This document shows, piece after piece, positions 14,021 to 22,635 of a DNA stretch of 24,285 bases. Position numbers and translations under genes: made by a program. How positions within the stretch are numbered: position 1 is the stretch's first letter; the number at the start of each line of letters is the position of its first letter. This stretch comes from an uncultured Oscillospiraceae bacterium. GTDB lineage: Bacteria > Bacillota > Clostridia > Oscillospirales > Acutalibacteraceae. The stretch is from assembly GCA_900548305.1 (NCBI GenBank), contig URJZ01000020.1:1-24285 (forward strand), read 5' to 3'. Below the pieces are notes generated by a model. It ran no database searches and was not told where the DNA came from. It saw only the letters and a program-made list of their open reading frames with translations.

Positions 14021-15274
14021 ATGAATGCAGAAATTATCTCAGTTGGCACAGAGTTATTGTTAGGTCATACTGTAAATACCGATACTACCATAGTGGCCAG
14101 AGCCTTATCAGACCTAGGTATCAATTTACTATATGCTTGTACAGTGGGAGATAATGAAGGCCGTTTAAAACAGGCGCTGGAACAAGCGTTACAGCGCAGT
14201 GATTTGGTTATTACGACAGGTGGTTTGGGACCAACAAAAGATGATCTTACAAAAGAAACCATTGCCGATGTAGCCGGAAAACCATTGGTACAAGATGCGG
14301 ACAGTATGGAACGAATTCAACAGTATTTTAAGGGCAGATATTGCGGAGAAAATCAATTAAAACAGGCGTTGCTACCAAAAGACTGCGTGGTGTTGCCCAA
14401 TGATGTGGGAACAGCTCCCGGATGTGTTGTTACAACGGCTCAAGGAAAAATGATTATGATGTTTCCCGGTCCTCCTTCGGAATTAAAACCAATGCTGTAC
14501 AATTATGCGGTTCCGTTTTTACAAGATATAGAACAATCTGCCATTTACTCAGATAATATTCATGTGTTTGGTAAAGGTGAAGGTGCTGTAGCCGAAGAAA
14601 TTGCAGCATATATTGACGGACAAAATCCAACAGTTGCTACCTATGCAAAAGATGGAGAAATGTTTGTGCGTGTAACTGCAAAAGCCAGAACCAAAGAGGA
14701 TGCTGCTTTATTATGTGAGCCGGTAACGAAAGAAATTGTTGCAATTTTGGGCGATGTGGTGTATGGTGTAAATGTAGACACCTTAGAGCAAACAGTTGTA
14801 AATTGTCTGTTGAGCAGAGGCGAAACGGTTGCTACAGCGGAATCCTGCACCGGCGGTTTGGTTTCAAAAAGGCTGACAGATATTGCGGGTGTTTCAGAAG
14901 TATTTGAAATGGGCGCCTGTACGTATTCAAATCGTATCAAAAATTTATTAATTCATGTTCCAAACGATATGCTTGCTGAATATGGAGCAGTTAGTGAACA
15001 AGTGGCCAAAGCAATGGCAGAAGGCGTCTGCAAAACAGCAGGAAGTACTTATGGAATTGGTATTACAGGTATAGCAGGTCCGGGAGGAGGAACTGCCGAA
15101 AAACCGGTTGGATTGGTCTATATTGGTTTGACGAATGGCACCAAAACATGGGTAAAAAAATTAGGTGGAATAAAAACAGTAGAACGAAGCAGAGATTACT
15201 ATCGTACGCTTTCTGCATCTACTGCTTTAAATATGCTGCGACGTTACCTACAGGGGTTAGACCCGGTAGAATAA
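14021..15274 (+). CDS. cinA: CinA-family protein (MoCF-like domain plus NMN deamidase domain)
   Basis: 417 residues, full length. Residues 1-170 are the molybdopterin-binding-like (COG1058) domain with SVGTELLLGHTVNTD, TTGGLGPTKDDLTKE and FPGPPSELKPM. Residues 255-412 are the CinA C-terminal domain, with ATAESCTGGLVSKRL and GITGIAGPGGGT. The C-terminal family hydrolyses nicotinamide mononucleotide to nicotinate mononucleotide in pyridine nucleotide salvage, and the N-terminal domain can act as an ADP-ribose pyrophosphatase. These roles come from studied homologues. The older name, competence/damage-inducible protein, does not prove a competence role here. The start follows GAAAGGAAG. It lies 68 bases after thiI and 33 bases before the sortase start, so it probably belongs to the same transcript. 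In many Firmicutes cinA precedes recA; here it does not. Confidence 0.94.
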   Translation: MNAEIISVGTELLLGHTVNTDTTIVARALSDLGINLLYACTVGDNEGRLKQALEQALQRSDLVITTGGLGPTKDDLTKETIADVAGKPLVQDADSMERIQQYFKGRYCGENQLKQALLPKDCVVLPNDVGTAPGCVVTTAQGKMIMMFPGPPSELKPMLYNYAVPFLQDIEQSAIYSDNIHVFGKGEGAVAEEIAAYIDGQNPTVATYAKDGEMFVRVTAKARTKEDAALLCEPVTKEIVAILGDVVYGVNVDTLEQTVVNCLLSRGETVATAESCTGGLVSKRLTDIAGVSEVFEMGACTYSNRIKNLLIHVPNDMLAEYGAVSEQVAKAMAEGVCKTAGSTYGIGITGIAGPGGGTAEKPVGLVYIGLTNGTKTWVKKLGGIKTVERSRDYYRTLSASTALNMLRRYLQGLDPVE

Positions 15275-15307
15275 TATTGTTATACAGTGAATATAGGAGG
15301 TACTCAA

Positions 15308-16330
15308 TTGGCGGGAAAATACGCAAAAAAACGGAAGCGTCCTTGGATAGCTGCTGTTTTACCTTGGAAAGGGGATAAAGCGGGAGAGGCCATTCGCAAA
15401 ATTGTTTTTCTGGTAGCGCTCATTACTTTTTTGGTAACAGGTGGTATTCTATTGTGGGAAATGGTTATTCAGCCCGCTATGGTAGATAATAAAGCAAATT
15501 ATGTACAACAAATTTATCATGCGGATGACAACAAGAATAATACAGCTACAAGTGAAGATTCTGAGTATGACGAAAACGGAAATTTAAAGAAATTTGTAGA
15601 ACTGCAAAAAATTAATCCCGATATTAAGGGATGGATTCGTATGACGGATACGGTGATAGACTATCCTATCTTGCAATCCAGTGAAGATAATCCTGAATAT
15701 TATTTGTATTTGGATTACGAAAAGAATCATAGCAAATACGGAAGTTTGTTCTTTGATGCAAGGAATTCTATTAATTTGGAAGACCCAAGTTCAAAAAGCT
15801 TAATTCTATATGGCCATAGTATGAATGATGGCAGAATGTTTGGAAGCTTGTTAAATTACGGATCTTTGGATTATTATAAAGAGCATCCTACTTTTGAAAT
15901 GGATACAGTAAAATACAACGGAGATTGGAAAATCTTCTCTGTATTTAAAACCAATACACTGTCAAGTCAGGGGGAACCATTTAATTATTTGAGAACATCT
16001 TTTTCCAGTGATAGTGATTTTCTCAACTTTGTTTACCAAATGGAAATTCGTTCCCTGTTTGATACAGGAGTTGATGTTTCAGCCGATGACCAAATTGTGC
16101 TTCTGTCCACTTGTTCTTATGAAATGGATGGTTTCAGAACGGTGATTGCGGCACGCAAGGTACGTGAGGGTGAAGATACAACAGTGGATACAAGTAAAGC
16201 TGTTTGGAATCCAACTGTACTGTATCCTGATGGTTGGTATAGTGCTAAGGGTGGAACAAAACCACAGCATCTGGCTACTTTTGAGGAAGCACTGGCACAG
16301 GGGAAAATTAATTGGTTAGCAGAAGAATGA
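15308..16330 (+). CDS. srtB: Class B sortase
   Basis: 340 residues. A basic cytoplasmic start (KYAKKRKRP) and one membrane span (about 31-54) are followed by an extracellular linker and the sortase domain from about 95 on. Catalytic residues are His170 (LYGHSM), Cys269 (LLSTCSYE) and Arg277 (FRTVIAARK). IKGWIRMTDTVIDYPILQ is the typical class B opening. Sortases cut a sorting motif at the C-terminus of secreted proteins and join them to peptidoglycan. I see no protein in the window with a sorting motif, hydrophobic stretch and basic tail, so the substrate lies elsewhere. The TTG start at 15308 is set by AGGAGGT at 15295-15301; a GTG in the same frame at 15287 lies upstream of that site. A strong terminator follows. 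Confidence 0.93.
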   Translation: MAGKYAKKRKRPWIAAVLPWKGDKAGEAIRKIVFLVALITFLVTGGILLWEMVIQPAMVDNKANYVQQIYHADDNKNNTATSEDSEYDENGNLKKFVELQKINPDIKGWIRMTDTVIDYPILQSSEDNPEYYLYLDYEKNHSKYGSLFFDARNSINLEDPSSKSLILYGHSMNDGRMFGSLLNYGSLDYYKEHPTFEMDTVKYNGDWKIFSVFKTNTLSSQGEPFNYLRTSFSSDSDFLNFVYQMEIRSLFDTGVDVSADDQIVLLSTCSYEMDGFRTVIAARKVREGEDTTVDTSKAVWNPTVLYPDGWYSAKGGTKPQHLATFEEALAQGKINWLAEE

Positions 16331-16339
16331 TAAATATAG

Positions 16340-16375
16340 AAAAGAGGCATGCCAATGGGAGCATGCCTCTTTTAT
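16340..16375 (+). terminator. Terminator of srtB (and of the upstream cluster)
   Basis: A perfect 13-bp stem pairs 16340-16352 (AAAAGAGGCATGC) with 16361-16373 around eight bases, the 3' arm ending in TTTT with more T just after. It starts nine bases after the srtB stop. Confidence 0.9.
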
Positions 16376-16394
16376 TTTGTGCTGTAAAAAGGAG

Positions 16395-16421
16395 AACAGA
16401 GCAGGTATGACCTGCTCTGTT
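16395..16421 (-). terminator. Terminator of htrA
   Basis: A perfect 12-bp stem AACAGAGCAGGT (16395-16406) with 16410-16421 encloses a three-base loop. On the minus strand it is followed by CTCCTTTTTACAG. It lies about 35 bases past the htrA stop codon and faces the srtB terminator, as at a normal convergent junction. Confidence 0.8.
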
Positions 16422-16456
16422 CGGGAAAGAAGATATATGAAAAAGTTTGTCGTAAG

Positions 16457-17773
16457 CTAGTTCATAGGGGAGTACTCTGTCAGAGTAACTGTAGCGGTAA
16501 TACTTTCTCCCGTAGTTGGGCGGTATACTTCTAATTCTACAGTATCTCCCGGTTTTTTCTTTGCTATTACATTTTGCACAGTGGTTTCGGAACTTATATT
16601 GTTTCCGTCAATTTTAGTAATGATGTCGCCTTTTTGTAATCCGGCATCAGATACATTACTGTTTAACTTTACAATACTGTATCCTTGTGTTAAACCATAA
16701 AAACGTGCAGTAGTAGCATCTATATACTGACCGGTTATGCCTAGCATAGCGCGGTCTTTCACATAGCCATATTGTTTTAAATTATTGATAATAGGTTGCG
16801 CAGTATCAATCGGAATTGCAAAACCCAAACCTTCATATCCGGTTGCAGTAATTTTTGCAGAGTTAATACCGATAATTTGACCATACATATTTACCAGAGC
16901 GCCGCCGGAGTTACCCGGATTGATGGCAGCATCGGTTTGAATACATTCCATATCGTAACCATTATAAGTAATGGAACGATTTACTGCGGATACATAACCG
17001 ACTGTAACAGAAGAGTTAAATTGGATACCGCCGGGATTCCCGATTGCAATGACTTGTTCACCAACCTGTAAATCTTCAGATGAACCGAATTCAGCAGCTT
17101 GTAAATCGGTAGCATCAATTTTAATCAATGCTAAGTCAGTTGCGGTATCGGAACCCACAATCTTTGCTTCATAACTGGTACCGTTAGATAAAATTACTTT
17201 TAAAGCAGATGCTCCCTCAATGACATGAGCATTTGTGATAATATATCCGTCAGATGATGCAATAATACCGGAACCTTCTCCCGATTCGGAAGAAGTACCA
17301 AAATATCCATTGGTATTACTGTAGGCTTGTATGCATACAACGGAAGGAATTACCTTTTGGGCAACTTCTTCTGTTGTCAACTTTCCAGTAATTGTAGATG
17401 TTTCATTGGTATTATCTTTTTCCACTTTGGTAGTGTTCACAATAGAATTGGAACTATTCGTACCAGGAGTGGCAAATGGAATTGCTCCCATATTTACCAA
17501 ACCAATAAATCCACCAATAGAGCCTGCTGATATTACCAGGCATGCAGCTGCACCGCAGACAATTTTAACCCAAAGTTTGACGGGTTTTTTCGGTGGCTTT
17601 TGTTTTGGAGGTTCTCCGGAACCACCGGAATGCTGATTGTGGTTTTGATAAGTACCACGGTAAGTACTGCCATTCCATTGTGTATTTCCGGTATTATTCT
17701 GTCCGGGTGCTTGCCACTCTACTTCCAGTGGTTGTTCTCTATTATATGGATAATCACGATTCACAGTGTTCAT
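16457..17773 (-). CDS. HtrA/DegP-type serine protease with one PDZ domain
   Basis: 438 residues. The order is a cytoplasmic N-terminal region (1-66, rich in Asn, Gln, Gly and Pro), a membrane span (67-93), a trypsin-like protease domain (about 135-320) and one PDZ domain (about 345-435). The triad is His183 (ITNAHVIEG), Asp213 (ATDLALIK) and Ser289 (PGNSGGAL), all present. It acts outside the membrane as quality-control protease for misfolded secreted proteins, as HtrA/HtrB/YyxA do in Bacillus. The ATG at 17773 sits only two bases after AAGGAG; a GTG three codons later has looser spacing, so the exact start is uncertain by three residues. The phosphatase gene lies 108 bases upstream on the same strand without a visible terminator, so cotranscription is possible. 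Confidence 0.93.
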   Translation of the reverse strand: MNTVNRDYPYNREQPLEVEWQAPGQNNTGNTQWNGSTYRGTYQNHNQHSGGSGEPPKQKPPKKPVKLWVKIVCGAAACLVISAGSIGGFIGLVNMGAIPFATPGTNSSNSIVNTTKVEKDNTNETSTITGKLTTEEVAQKVIPSVVCIQAYSNTNGYFGTSSESGEGSGIIASSDGYIITNAHVIEGASALKVILSNGTSYEAKIVGSDTATDLALIKIDATDLQAAEFGSSEDLQVGEQVIAIGNPGGIQFNSSVTVGYVSAVNRSITYNGYDMECIQTDAAINPGNSGGALVNMYGQIIGINSAKITATGYEGLGFAIPIDTAQPIINNLKQYGYVKDRAMLGITGQYIDATTARFYGLTQGYSIVKLNSNVSDAGLQKGDIITKIDGNNISSETTVQNVIAKKKPGDTVELEVYRPTTGESITATVTLTEYSPMN

Positions 17774-17881
17774 CTCTCCTTCAAGATGGTATAAATGGAT
17801 TTACTATGCCTATATTATGTCTCTTGATTGTGATAACTATGTGATGATTATTCATAAGTTTGCTGAGAATTGGGAAAAGTA

Positions 17882-18538
17882 TTAAAGAACAAAGTTTTGA
17901 ATATCTGACGGAGTAGAAGCAATCATTTGTGCACCTGCATGAAGCAATTCTTCTTTACTGCGGTAGCCCCACAAAACACCCGCGGTTTTCATACCGGCAT
18001 TGTTCCCTGTGTGCATATCTACATCGCTATCTCCAATGAATAAACATTGGCTTGGTTGTACCGATAATTCCTTCATAATAATAAGAGCGCCGTCAGGTGC
18101 AGGTTTGCGGGGAATTTCATCTCTTTGGCCATACCATACGTCAAATAGATGTTCACCAAATAATTTGGGAACAGACAATCTTGTTAAAACATGAGGTTTA
18201 TTAGAGAGTATTGCCAAAAGAATACCATTGCTTTTTAATGTATGAAGCAATGGTAAAATGCCATCATATAGTGTGACACATTTCAACGGATCTTCCTTAT
18301 AAAGATCCATGAATATTTGTTTTGCAGTGTGCACATCGTCTGGCGTATAAGTAGGATGAACAATATGAAACATGTTATGTATTAATTGTTCGGCACCGTT
18401 ACCCACAAGACTTCTGTATTGGTTTGTTGGTATATTCGGATATCCTAATTGTTTTAATGTTTGATTACAAAAATATGCAATGGAATCCAACGTATTGCAT
18501 AAAGTACCGTCTAAATCAAAAATACATGCTTTTATCAT
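17882..18538 (-). CDS. HAD-superfamily hydrolase, phosphoglycolate phosphatase-like
   Basis: 218 residues, typical for the Gph/PpaX group. HAD motif I is FDLDGTL (Asp8, Asp10), motif II LSNKPH, motif III lysine in PRKPAPDG, and motif IV FIGDSDVD. A helical cap domain lies between about 15 and 85. It should be a soluble Mg-dependent phosphatase for small phosphorylated metabolites; 2-phosphoglycolate or pyrophosphate are the common substrates in the group and cannot be separated by eye. ATG 18538 is chosen because AAGAAGGTGA lies eight bases upstream; a GTG four codons earlier falls inside that site. A near-consensus promoter stands at 18561-18589. Confidence 0.9.
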   Translation of the reverse strand: MIKACIFDLDGTLCNTLDSIAYFCNQTLKQLGYPNIPTNQYRSLVGNGAEQLIHNMFHIVHPTYTPDDVHTAKQIFMDLYKEDPLKCVTLYDGILPLLHTLKSNGILLAILSNKPHVLTRLSVPKLFGEHLFDVWYGQRDEIPRKPAPDGALIIMKELSVQPSQCLFIGDSDVDMHTGNNAGMKTAGVLWGYRSKEELLHAGAQMIASTPSDIQNFVL

Positions 18539-18560
18539 TTTTGTTTTCACCTTCTTATTT

Positions 18561-18589
18561 ATTATACGGATATATCATAATATTGTAAA
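18561..18589 (-). promoter_or_regulatory. Promoter of the phosphatase gene
   Basis: On the minus strand TTTACA (18589-18584), a 17-base spacer and TATAAT (18566-18561). This is one of the best promoter matches in the window. It is divergent from the malic enzyme promoter 40 bases away. Confidence 0.8.
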
Positions 18590-18626
18590 GACTTTTTATG
18601 AAATGAAATCATACAGGCGTTTTCTA

Positions 18627-18655
18627 TTGCGGTTTCAAATGAATATTGATATACT
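18627..18655 (+). promoter_or_regulatory. Malic enzyme promoter
   Basis: TTGCGG (18627-18632), a 17-base spacer and TATACT (18650-18655). The leader of about 65 bases holds only short weak inverted repeats. Confidence 0.65.
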
Positions 18656-18725
18656 GAAAATAGTCATTTTAGAGAATGATTTTTATTTCGTATATGTTTA
18701 TAGATATGGAAAGAGGTATTTTATT

Positions 18726-19898
18726 ATGGATTATGCAAAAGTTGCTTTAGAGAAACATTTACAATGGAAGGGAAAAATAGAAATTGTACCAACTTGTCCT
18801 GTAGAAACAAAAGATGATCTTTCTATTGCTTATACACCGGGTGTAGCTGCACCGTGTATACAAATTCATAAAGATGTAAATGATGCATATGAATATTGCC
18901 GTAAATGGAATTTGGTTGCGGTTGTAACAGATGGAACGGCTGTTTTGGGATTGGGTGATATTGGTCCCGAGGCCGGTATGCCTGTTATGGAAGGCAAGTC
19001 AGTTTTGTTTAAAGCTTTTGGTGATGTGGATGCGTTCCCGATTTGTTTGGCTTCCAAAGATGTAGAAGAAATTGTACAAGCAGTGAAAATGATTGCTCCT
19101 ACCTTTGGGGGTATTAATTTGGAAGATATTGCAGCGCCCCGCTGTTTTGAAATTGAGAAACGTTTAAAAGAAGAACTGGATATTCCTGTATTTCATGATG
19201 ACCAGCATGGAACTGCCATTGTAGCAGCAGCAGCTATGATAAATGCCTTGAAAATTGTGGATAAAAAAATAGAAGATATCCATCTTGTGGTAAATGGTGC
19301 TGGTTCCGCAGGTATTGCTTGTACCAAATTGTTCATGGCAATGGGGTTAAAACATGTTATTTTATGTGACCGTGACGGCGCTATCTATGAAGGGAAAGAA
19401 GGTTTGAACGAAGGTCAAAAGGAAATGGCTGCAGTTACAAATCGTGAGCATAAAAAGGGTTCTTTGGCTGATATTATTCAAGGTGCAGATATGCTGCTGG
19501 GAGTTTCGGCACCGGGGTGTGTAACAAAAGATATGGTTCGTTCCATGGCAAAAGATCCTATTATTTTTGCTATGGCAAATCCTGTGCCTGAAATTTTCCC
19601 TGACGAAGCAATTGAAGCAGGCGCTAAAGTTGTAGGAACCGGACGTTCCGATTATCCAAATCAAATTAACAATGTATTGGTATTCCCGGGAATTTTCCGT
19701 GGGGCATTGGATGTGCGCGCGACAGAAATCAACGATGAAATGAAGATTGCAGCGGCATATGCTATTGCTGGTTTGGTAAAAGAAGATGAATTGTGCCCGG
19801 AATTTATCATTCCGAATCCTTTAAATAAAGAAGTTGCACCTGCAGTTGCAAAAGCAGTAAAAGATGCAGCGAGAAAAACAGGAGTTGCGAGAGTATAA
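18726..19898 (+). CDS. NAD(P)-dependent malic enzyme (short bacterial form)
   Basis: 390 residues, the size of short bacterial malic enzymes without the phosphotransacetylase-like extension. It decarboxylates malate oxidatively to pyruvate and CO2. Seen are AYTPGVAAP with Tyr36, VTDGTAVLGLGDIGP at 68-81, the catalytic lysine Lys91 (MEGKSV), the metal site NLEDIAAP with Glu133/Asp134 and HDDQHGT with Asp158/Asp159, and the cofactor motif GAGSAG at 191-196. The preference for NAD or NADP is not clear from sequence. ATG 18726 follows AAGAGGT. The frame is open back to 18480, but that part overlaps the divergent phosphatase gene and the promoter, so it is rejected as coding. The Cof-type phosphatase gene follows 29 bases after the stop. 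Confidence 0.95.
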   Translation: MDYAKVALEKHLQWKGKIEIVPTCPVETKDDLSIAYTPGVAAPCIQIHKDVNDAYEYCRKWNLVAVVTDGTAVLGLGDIGPEAGMPVMEGKSVLFKAFGDVDAFPICLASKDVEEIVQAVKMIAPTFGGINLEDIAAPRCFEIEKRLKEELDIPVFHDDQHGTAIVAAAAMINALKIVDKKIEDIHLVVNGAGSAGIACTKLFMAMGLKHVILCDRDGAIYEGKEGLNEGQKEMAAVTNREHKKGSLADIIQGADMLLGVSAPGCVTKDMVRSMAKDPIIFAMANPVPEIFPDEAIEAGAKVVGTGRSDYPNQINNVLVFPGIFRGALDVRATEINDEMKIAAAYAIAGLVKEDELCPEFIIPNPLNKEVAPAVAKAVKDAARKTGVARV

Positions 19899-19927
19899 GA
19901 AAACACCGAAAAAGGGTGATACATGGC

Positions 19928-20776
19928 ATGAAGGATAATACAAAAATTCAATTATTGGCAATTGACTTAGACGGAACCACATTGCGTAATGACGCTTCCT
20001 TATCGCAAAATGTAAAACAAGCGCTGGAGCATGCAATACAACAAAATATTTTTGTAGTACCTTGTACAGGCAGAGCGTTGGGTTCCTTATCTCCTGAGAT
20101 AACAGCAATATCCGGAATTACTTATGCAGTAACTTCTAACGGAGCAGCAATTGAGAATTTATTATTGGGGAAGAGAATTTATTGTAATTTACTGGATAAA
20201 GAAACGGCTTTGTCCATTATGGATATCTTATCTTCTGAGGATGTAATGATAGAGGTATTTATACAGGGAAAAGCATATACAGAGCAGAGATTTTTAAACC
20301 ATCTGACCCATTACGGCACCTCAGAGCATTATATTCCATATGTGCTCAGTACCCGAAATTCAGTGGACGATATTCGTTCGTTCATAGAGCAGTCACCTCA
20401 AAATATAGAAAATATCAATTTAAAAACAGCGGATTGTGCTTTGCGAAAAAGATTATGGCATGAGTTAACATTAATGCAGACGGTTTCCATTACCTCTTCT
20501 TCCTCCATGAATATTGAGGTAAGTGCTGTCAATACAGGAAAAGCCCAGGCAGTTGCACATTTATGCAAGGTATTAGGTATTACCATGAACGAGGTTATGG
20601 CGATAGGAGACAGTTTAAATGATGTTATGCTGCTTCAACAGGCAGGATGTTCCGTGGCAATGGAAAACGGTGTGGATGAAGTAAAACAAGCAGCTGATTT
20701 TATTACGCTGTCCAATGAGGCGGATGGCGTAGCTTATGCAATCGAACATTTTTTAGCTAACAGAAAAATGAAATGA
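19928..20776 (+). CDS. Cof-type HAD-IIB family phosphatase
   Basis: 282 residues. HAD motif I is LAIDLDGTTL (Asp13, Asp15), a C2-type cap lies in the middle, and motif IV GDSLNDVMLLQQAG and AMENGVDEVKQAADF stand near the end, as in the Cof/YidA group of sugar and cofactor phosphate phosphatases. The exact substrate is unknown. ATG 19928 is chosen because AAAGGGTGAT (19911-19920) is an excellent ribosome binding site seven bases upstream; the longer GTG start at 19916 lies inside it. The gene sits between malic enzyme and an aldo/keto reductase with short gaps and no terminators, so all three are probably one transcript. Confidence 0.92.
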   Translation: MKDNTKIQLLAIDLDGTTLRNDASLSQNVKQALEHAIQQNIFVVPCTGRALGSLSPEITAISGITYAVTSNGAAIENLLLGKRIYCNLLDKETALSIMDILSSEDVMIEVFIQGKAYTEQRFLNHLTHYGTSEHYIPYVLSTRNSVDDIRSFIEQSPQNIENINLKTADCALRKRLWHELTLMQTVSITSSSSMNIEVSAVNTGKAQAVAHLCKVLGITMNEVMAIGDSLNDVMLLQQAGCSVAMENGVDEVKQAADFITLSNEADGVAYAIEHFLANRKMK

Positions 20777-20789
20777 AGGATGAATGAAC

Positions 20790-21893
20790 ATGGATTATAG
20801 AGAATACGGCAGAACCGGAAAAAAGGTTTCCGCAATTGGTTTTGGTGGTTTGCGTTTTCCAAAAGAGGATTATCAGTCAGGCAACTATGAAAACTGTGTT
20901 AAAATAATTCATCGTGCGCACGAGTTGGGGGTAAATTATTTTGATACAGCTCCTGATTATTGCGATGAACACAGCGAGGATATTTTTGGACAAGCATTTC
21001 GTACCATGGATCGCAATACGTTTTATGTTTCTACCAAATGTGGACTTTGGAATGCTGCTAACGGTGATGAGGCAAGAAAAGTTTTAGAAAAATCTCTTAC
21101 CAAAATGGGATTGCAAAAAATAGATTTCTTTCATATTTGGGCAATTAAAACAATGGAAGATTACGCAGCATATATGAAAAAAGGCGGAATTTATGAAGGT
21201 ATACTGAAAGCAAAAGAAGAAGGCCTGGTTGATCATATCTGTTTTTCTACCCATTTAAACGGTGACGATATTGCTAAGGTTGCACAGGAAGGTGTATTTG
21301 AAGGTGTAACATTAGGGTATAATGCCGTGAACTTTGCATATCGCCGTAAAGGGGTAGAAGCCTGTGCAAAAGCAGGAATGGGTATTACCACAATGAATCC
21401 GTTAGGGGGAGGAATTATCCCGCAGCATCCGGACCGCTTTTCTTTTATTCGTCAAAATACAGAGGAACCCATTGCTGTTTCTGCTTTAAAATTTATTTTG
21501 GCTCAACCTGAAATTACCATTGCTTTAGTAGGTATGAATTCCGTAAAAGATGTAGAAGAAAGTGTAATTGCCGGAGAGCATATTATTCCGGCAACACCGG
21601 ATTTACTGGAGAACATGGGCAAGCATTTAACACAGGAATTGGATGCCTTATGTACAGGCTGCAGTTATTGTGATGAATGTCCTGTAGACATTGCAATTCC
21701 TAAATTAATGGATGCATATAATGAATACGTTTTAACAGGGGGAGACAGTGAGGCTGTTAAGGAGCGTTTAAAAGTGCAGTGGAGTATGGACAACAGCACA
21801 GCAGCACGTTGTGTGGCATGTGGAAAATGCGAGAAACTTTGCACACAAAAGCTTCCGATTATAGATAGACTAAAACAAATTGCGTGCATGTAA
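20790..21893 (+). CDS. Aldo/keto reductase with C-terminal double 4Fe-4S domain
   Basis: 367 residues. Residues 1-275 form the aldo/keto reductase barrel with the tetrad Asp52 (FDTAPDY), Tyr57, Lys83 (STKCGL) and His115 (FFHIW). Residues 285-367 are a ferredoxin-like extension with two cysteine sets, C288-C291-C294-C297 followed by Pro and C341-C344-C347-C351, enough for two 4Fe-4S clusters. Such proteins are common in anaerobes and may pass electrons between an NAD(P)-linked carbonyl reduction and ferredoxin-level carriers; the substrate is unknown. ATG 20790 is preferred over ATG 20784, because AAGGA (20776-20780) is only three bases from the earlier one. It follows the Cof-type phosphatase by 13 bases. 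No clear terminator is seen after it. Confidence 0.93.
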   Translation: MDYREYGRTGKKVSAIGFGGLRFPKEDYQSGNYENCVKIIHRAHELGVNYFDTAPDYCDEHSEDIFGQAFRTMDRNTFYVSTKCGLWNAANGDEARKVLEKSLTKMGLQKIDFFHIWAIKTMEDYAAYMKKGGIYEGILKAKEEGLVDHICFSTHLNGDDIAKVAQEGVFEGVTLGYNAVNFAYRRKGVEACAKAGMGITTMNPLGGGIIPQHPDRFSFIRQNTEEPIAVSALKFILAQPEITIALVGMNSVKDVEESVIAGEHIIPATPDLLENMGKHLTQELDALCTGCSYCDECPVDIAIPKLMDAYNEYVLTGGDSEAVKERLKVQWSMDNSTAARCVACGKCEKLCTQKLPIIDRLKQIACM

Positions 21894-21902
21894 TACATAG
21901 TA

Positions 21903-21930
21903 TTTGATTCTAATGGTATTTTAATATAAT
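21903..21930 (+). promoter_or_regulatory. Promoter of the two-component operon
   Basis: TATAAT at 21925-21930 is preceded at 16 bases by TTTGAT (21903-21908). AAGGAGG lies at 21946-21952. The -10 is consensus and the -35 weak, so activation is possible. Confidence 0.55.
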
Positions 21931-21960
21931 AGCTTTACTCTGTATAAGGAGGTGTTTGTC

Positions 21961-22635
21961 ATGAGAGTTTTACTGGCAGAAGACGAAGAAGATTTAAATT
22001 TTATCATTACACAAAAGTTAAGATCAGAAGGATACAGTGTAGACAGCTGTTATGACGGAGAGGAAGCATTGGACGCATTGGCTGTAGTAGACTACGATGC
22101 AATCATTTTAGATATTATGATGCCGAAAATAGATGGACTGGAAGTATTGCGTTCATTTCGTCAGACAGGTAAAACAACCCCCGTTTTATTCCTTACAGCA
22201 AAAGACGCAGTTCCTGATCGGGTAAAAGGTCTTGATAGTGGAGCGAATGATTATTTAGTCAAACCTTTTTCGTTTGAGGAACTCATGGCAAGGCTTCGCG
22301 CTATCATTCGCAATTCATTTGGTATGACCGACAATACAATCACGGTGGCTGATTTAACCATGGATTGTGCTGCTCATACAGTAACACGAGCAGGACAAGA
22401 AATTTCGCTTTCCGCAAAAGAGTATGCACTACTGGAGTATTTACTTCAAAACAAGGGAATTGTACTATCAAGAGAAAAAATTGAAGACCATATATGGGAC
22501 TTTGATTACGAAGGAGGAACTAATGTTGTAGATGTTTACATTCGTTACCTCCGTAAAAAGCTGGATGATGATTACGACAAGAAGTTAATTCATACAGTAC
22601 GGGGAAGAGGATATGTGATACGTGAGGAAATATGA
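21961..22635 (+). CDS. OmpR/PhoB-family response regulator
   Basis: 224 residues. The receiver domain (1-120) has acidic residues Glu7-Asp8 in AEDEED, phosphoacceptor Asp51 (ILDIMMPK), Thr79 (FLTAKD) and Lys101 (LVKPFSF). The winged-helix DNA-binding domain (about 128-224) has LSAKEYALLEYLLQNKGIVL and TVRGRGYVI. It should be phosphorylated by the kinase encoded next and then control transcription. Its targets are unknown. ATG 21961 is set by AAGGAGGTG eight bases upstream; the GTG at 21952 falls inside that site. Its stop overlaps the kinase start by four bases (ATGA). Confidence 0.96.
   Translation: MRVLLAEDEEDLNFIITQKLRSEGYSVDSCYDGEEALDALAVVDYDAIILDIMMPKIDGLEVLRSFRQTGKTTPVLFLTAKDAVPDRVKGLDSGANDYLVKPFSFEELMARLRAIIRNSFGMTDNTITVADLTMDCAAHTVTRAGQEISLSAKEYALLEYLLQNKGIVLSREKIEDHIWDFDYEGGTNVVDVYIRYLRKKLDDDYDKKLIHTVRGRGYVIREEI

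Noticed and set aside
18480..18725. N-terminal extension of the malic enzyme frame
   Set aside because: It overlaps the divergent phosphatase gene and both promoters, and the family start matches ATG 18726, which has its own AAGAGGT site.
19821..20108. Minus-strand open frame across the malic enzyme-Cof phosphatase junction
   Set aside because: Both plus-strand genes are complete and recognised; the minus frame is rich in Cys, Phe and Tyr as expected for a shadow frame.
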